Assembly (NCBI GenBank): GCA_028874335.1
Contig: JAPPJY010000063.1
Span: forward strand, 54,556 to 118,555
Reading direction: 5' to 3'
DNA from: Gemmatimonadota bacterium
GTDB lineage: Bacteria; Latescibacterota; UBA2968; GCA-2709665
Length of the DNA stretch: 64,000 nucleotides
Shown here: piece by piece, positions 63,947 to 64,000 of the stretch
How the letters are laid out: every line of letters begins with the position of its first letter
Position numbering within the stretch: position 1 is the first letter of the stretch
Notes under the pieces: model-generated
What the model saw: the letters and a program-made list of their open reading frames with translations, nothing else
The model's database searches: none
Told to the model about the DNA's origin: nothing
Translations under genes and position numbers: made by a program

Positions 63947-64000
63947 GAAGTTGTTTTAAAATTACCGGTGAGTTCCCGAGCGCGAGCGAAAAAGCGGCGG
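63947..64000 (+). mobile_element. Family 2 MITE-like element, left end (cut by window edge)
   Basis: Begins GAAGTTGTTTTAAAATT and runs ACCGGTGAGTTCCCGAGCG like the copy at 38292, up to the end of the window. The remaining right part is outside. Confidence 0.75.

Noticed and set aside
1..64000. tRNA, rRNA, CRISPR arrays, prophage or integrase genes
   Set aside because: Searched by eye in the intergenic regions; none was recognised.

Overview
The window is about 58% GC by eye and comes from a bacterial chromosome. It has roughly 45 genes on both strands, no rRNA, tRNA, CRISPR array, integrase or recognisable transposase gene. The cell is Gram-negative: there is an RND efflux permease, an exported beta-barrel-like protein and a lipobox lipoprotein. 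A PorX-type response regulator (receiver + PglZ domain) beside a histidine kinase and tsaE points to the FCB superphylum (Bacteroidota, Gemmatimonadota, Latescibacterota relatives). Paired Gfo/Idh/MocA oxidoreductases, TIM-barrel isomerases and DUF1854/ABC modules would suit an uncultured Latescibacterota- or Poribacteria-like lineage. No marker gene here fixes the taxonomy, so this is inference.

Layout. 1-5 kb: cvpA (partial), rpsU, then a kinase - PorX-like - tsaE - outer-membrane protein operon. 5-14.6 kb: housekeeping and stress genes (NFACT/RqcH, a ClpX-like unfoldase without zinc finger, murQ, UPF0182 membrane protein, lysine 2,3-aminomutase-like radical SAM enzyme, queC). 14.6-24 kb: RND permease, Rieske fusion protein, the first DUF1854/ABC module, an OGG1-type glycosylase. 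24-33 kb: surface glycan genes (GT2, flippase, GT4, DUF3047, serine-acetyltransferase-like, gmd) and a nucleoside transporter. 33-39 kb: two VOC proteins, an AlkD-like protein, a three-gene cassette ending in a phosphonoacetate hydrolase, a STAS protein. 39-45 kb: a double-length UvrA. 45-52 kb: beta-helix and CBM9-like proteins, then the second DUF1854/ABC module with two ABC subunits. 52-64 kb: small-molecule catabolism (Gfo/Idh, FGGY kinase, beta-propeller, GarR-like reductase, acyl-CoA synthetase, lipoprotein, M20 peptidase, MetE-like protein, gamma-glutamyltransferase).

The most novel signal lies between the genes. Three unrelated families of short, non-coding elements with terminal inverted repeats (MITE-like) occur here. 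Family 1 is about 199 bp with TTAACCT termini: two full copies and one remnant. At every copy the terminal TTAA (or TCAA) supplies the stop codon of the abutting gene. Family 2 is an 84-163 bp imperfect foldback with GAAGCTGTYTTAAAATT ends: three copies, one with an internal deletion and one cut by the window edge. Family 3 is a single 165 bp copy with AGTGTYCTGTCCC ends. They sit just after stop codons or in 5' leaders, so they are likely to affect transcript ends or leaders.

Other standouts are the 1899-residue tandem UvrA with all four nucleotide-binding domains and both zinc-finger pairs intact, the ClpX-like protein with an extra C-terminal domain, two DUF1854/ABC modules, the PorX locus, and the phosphonoacetate hydrolase cassette without other phosphonate genes.
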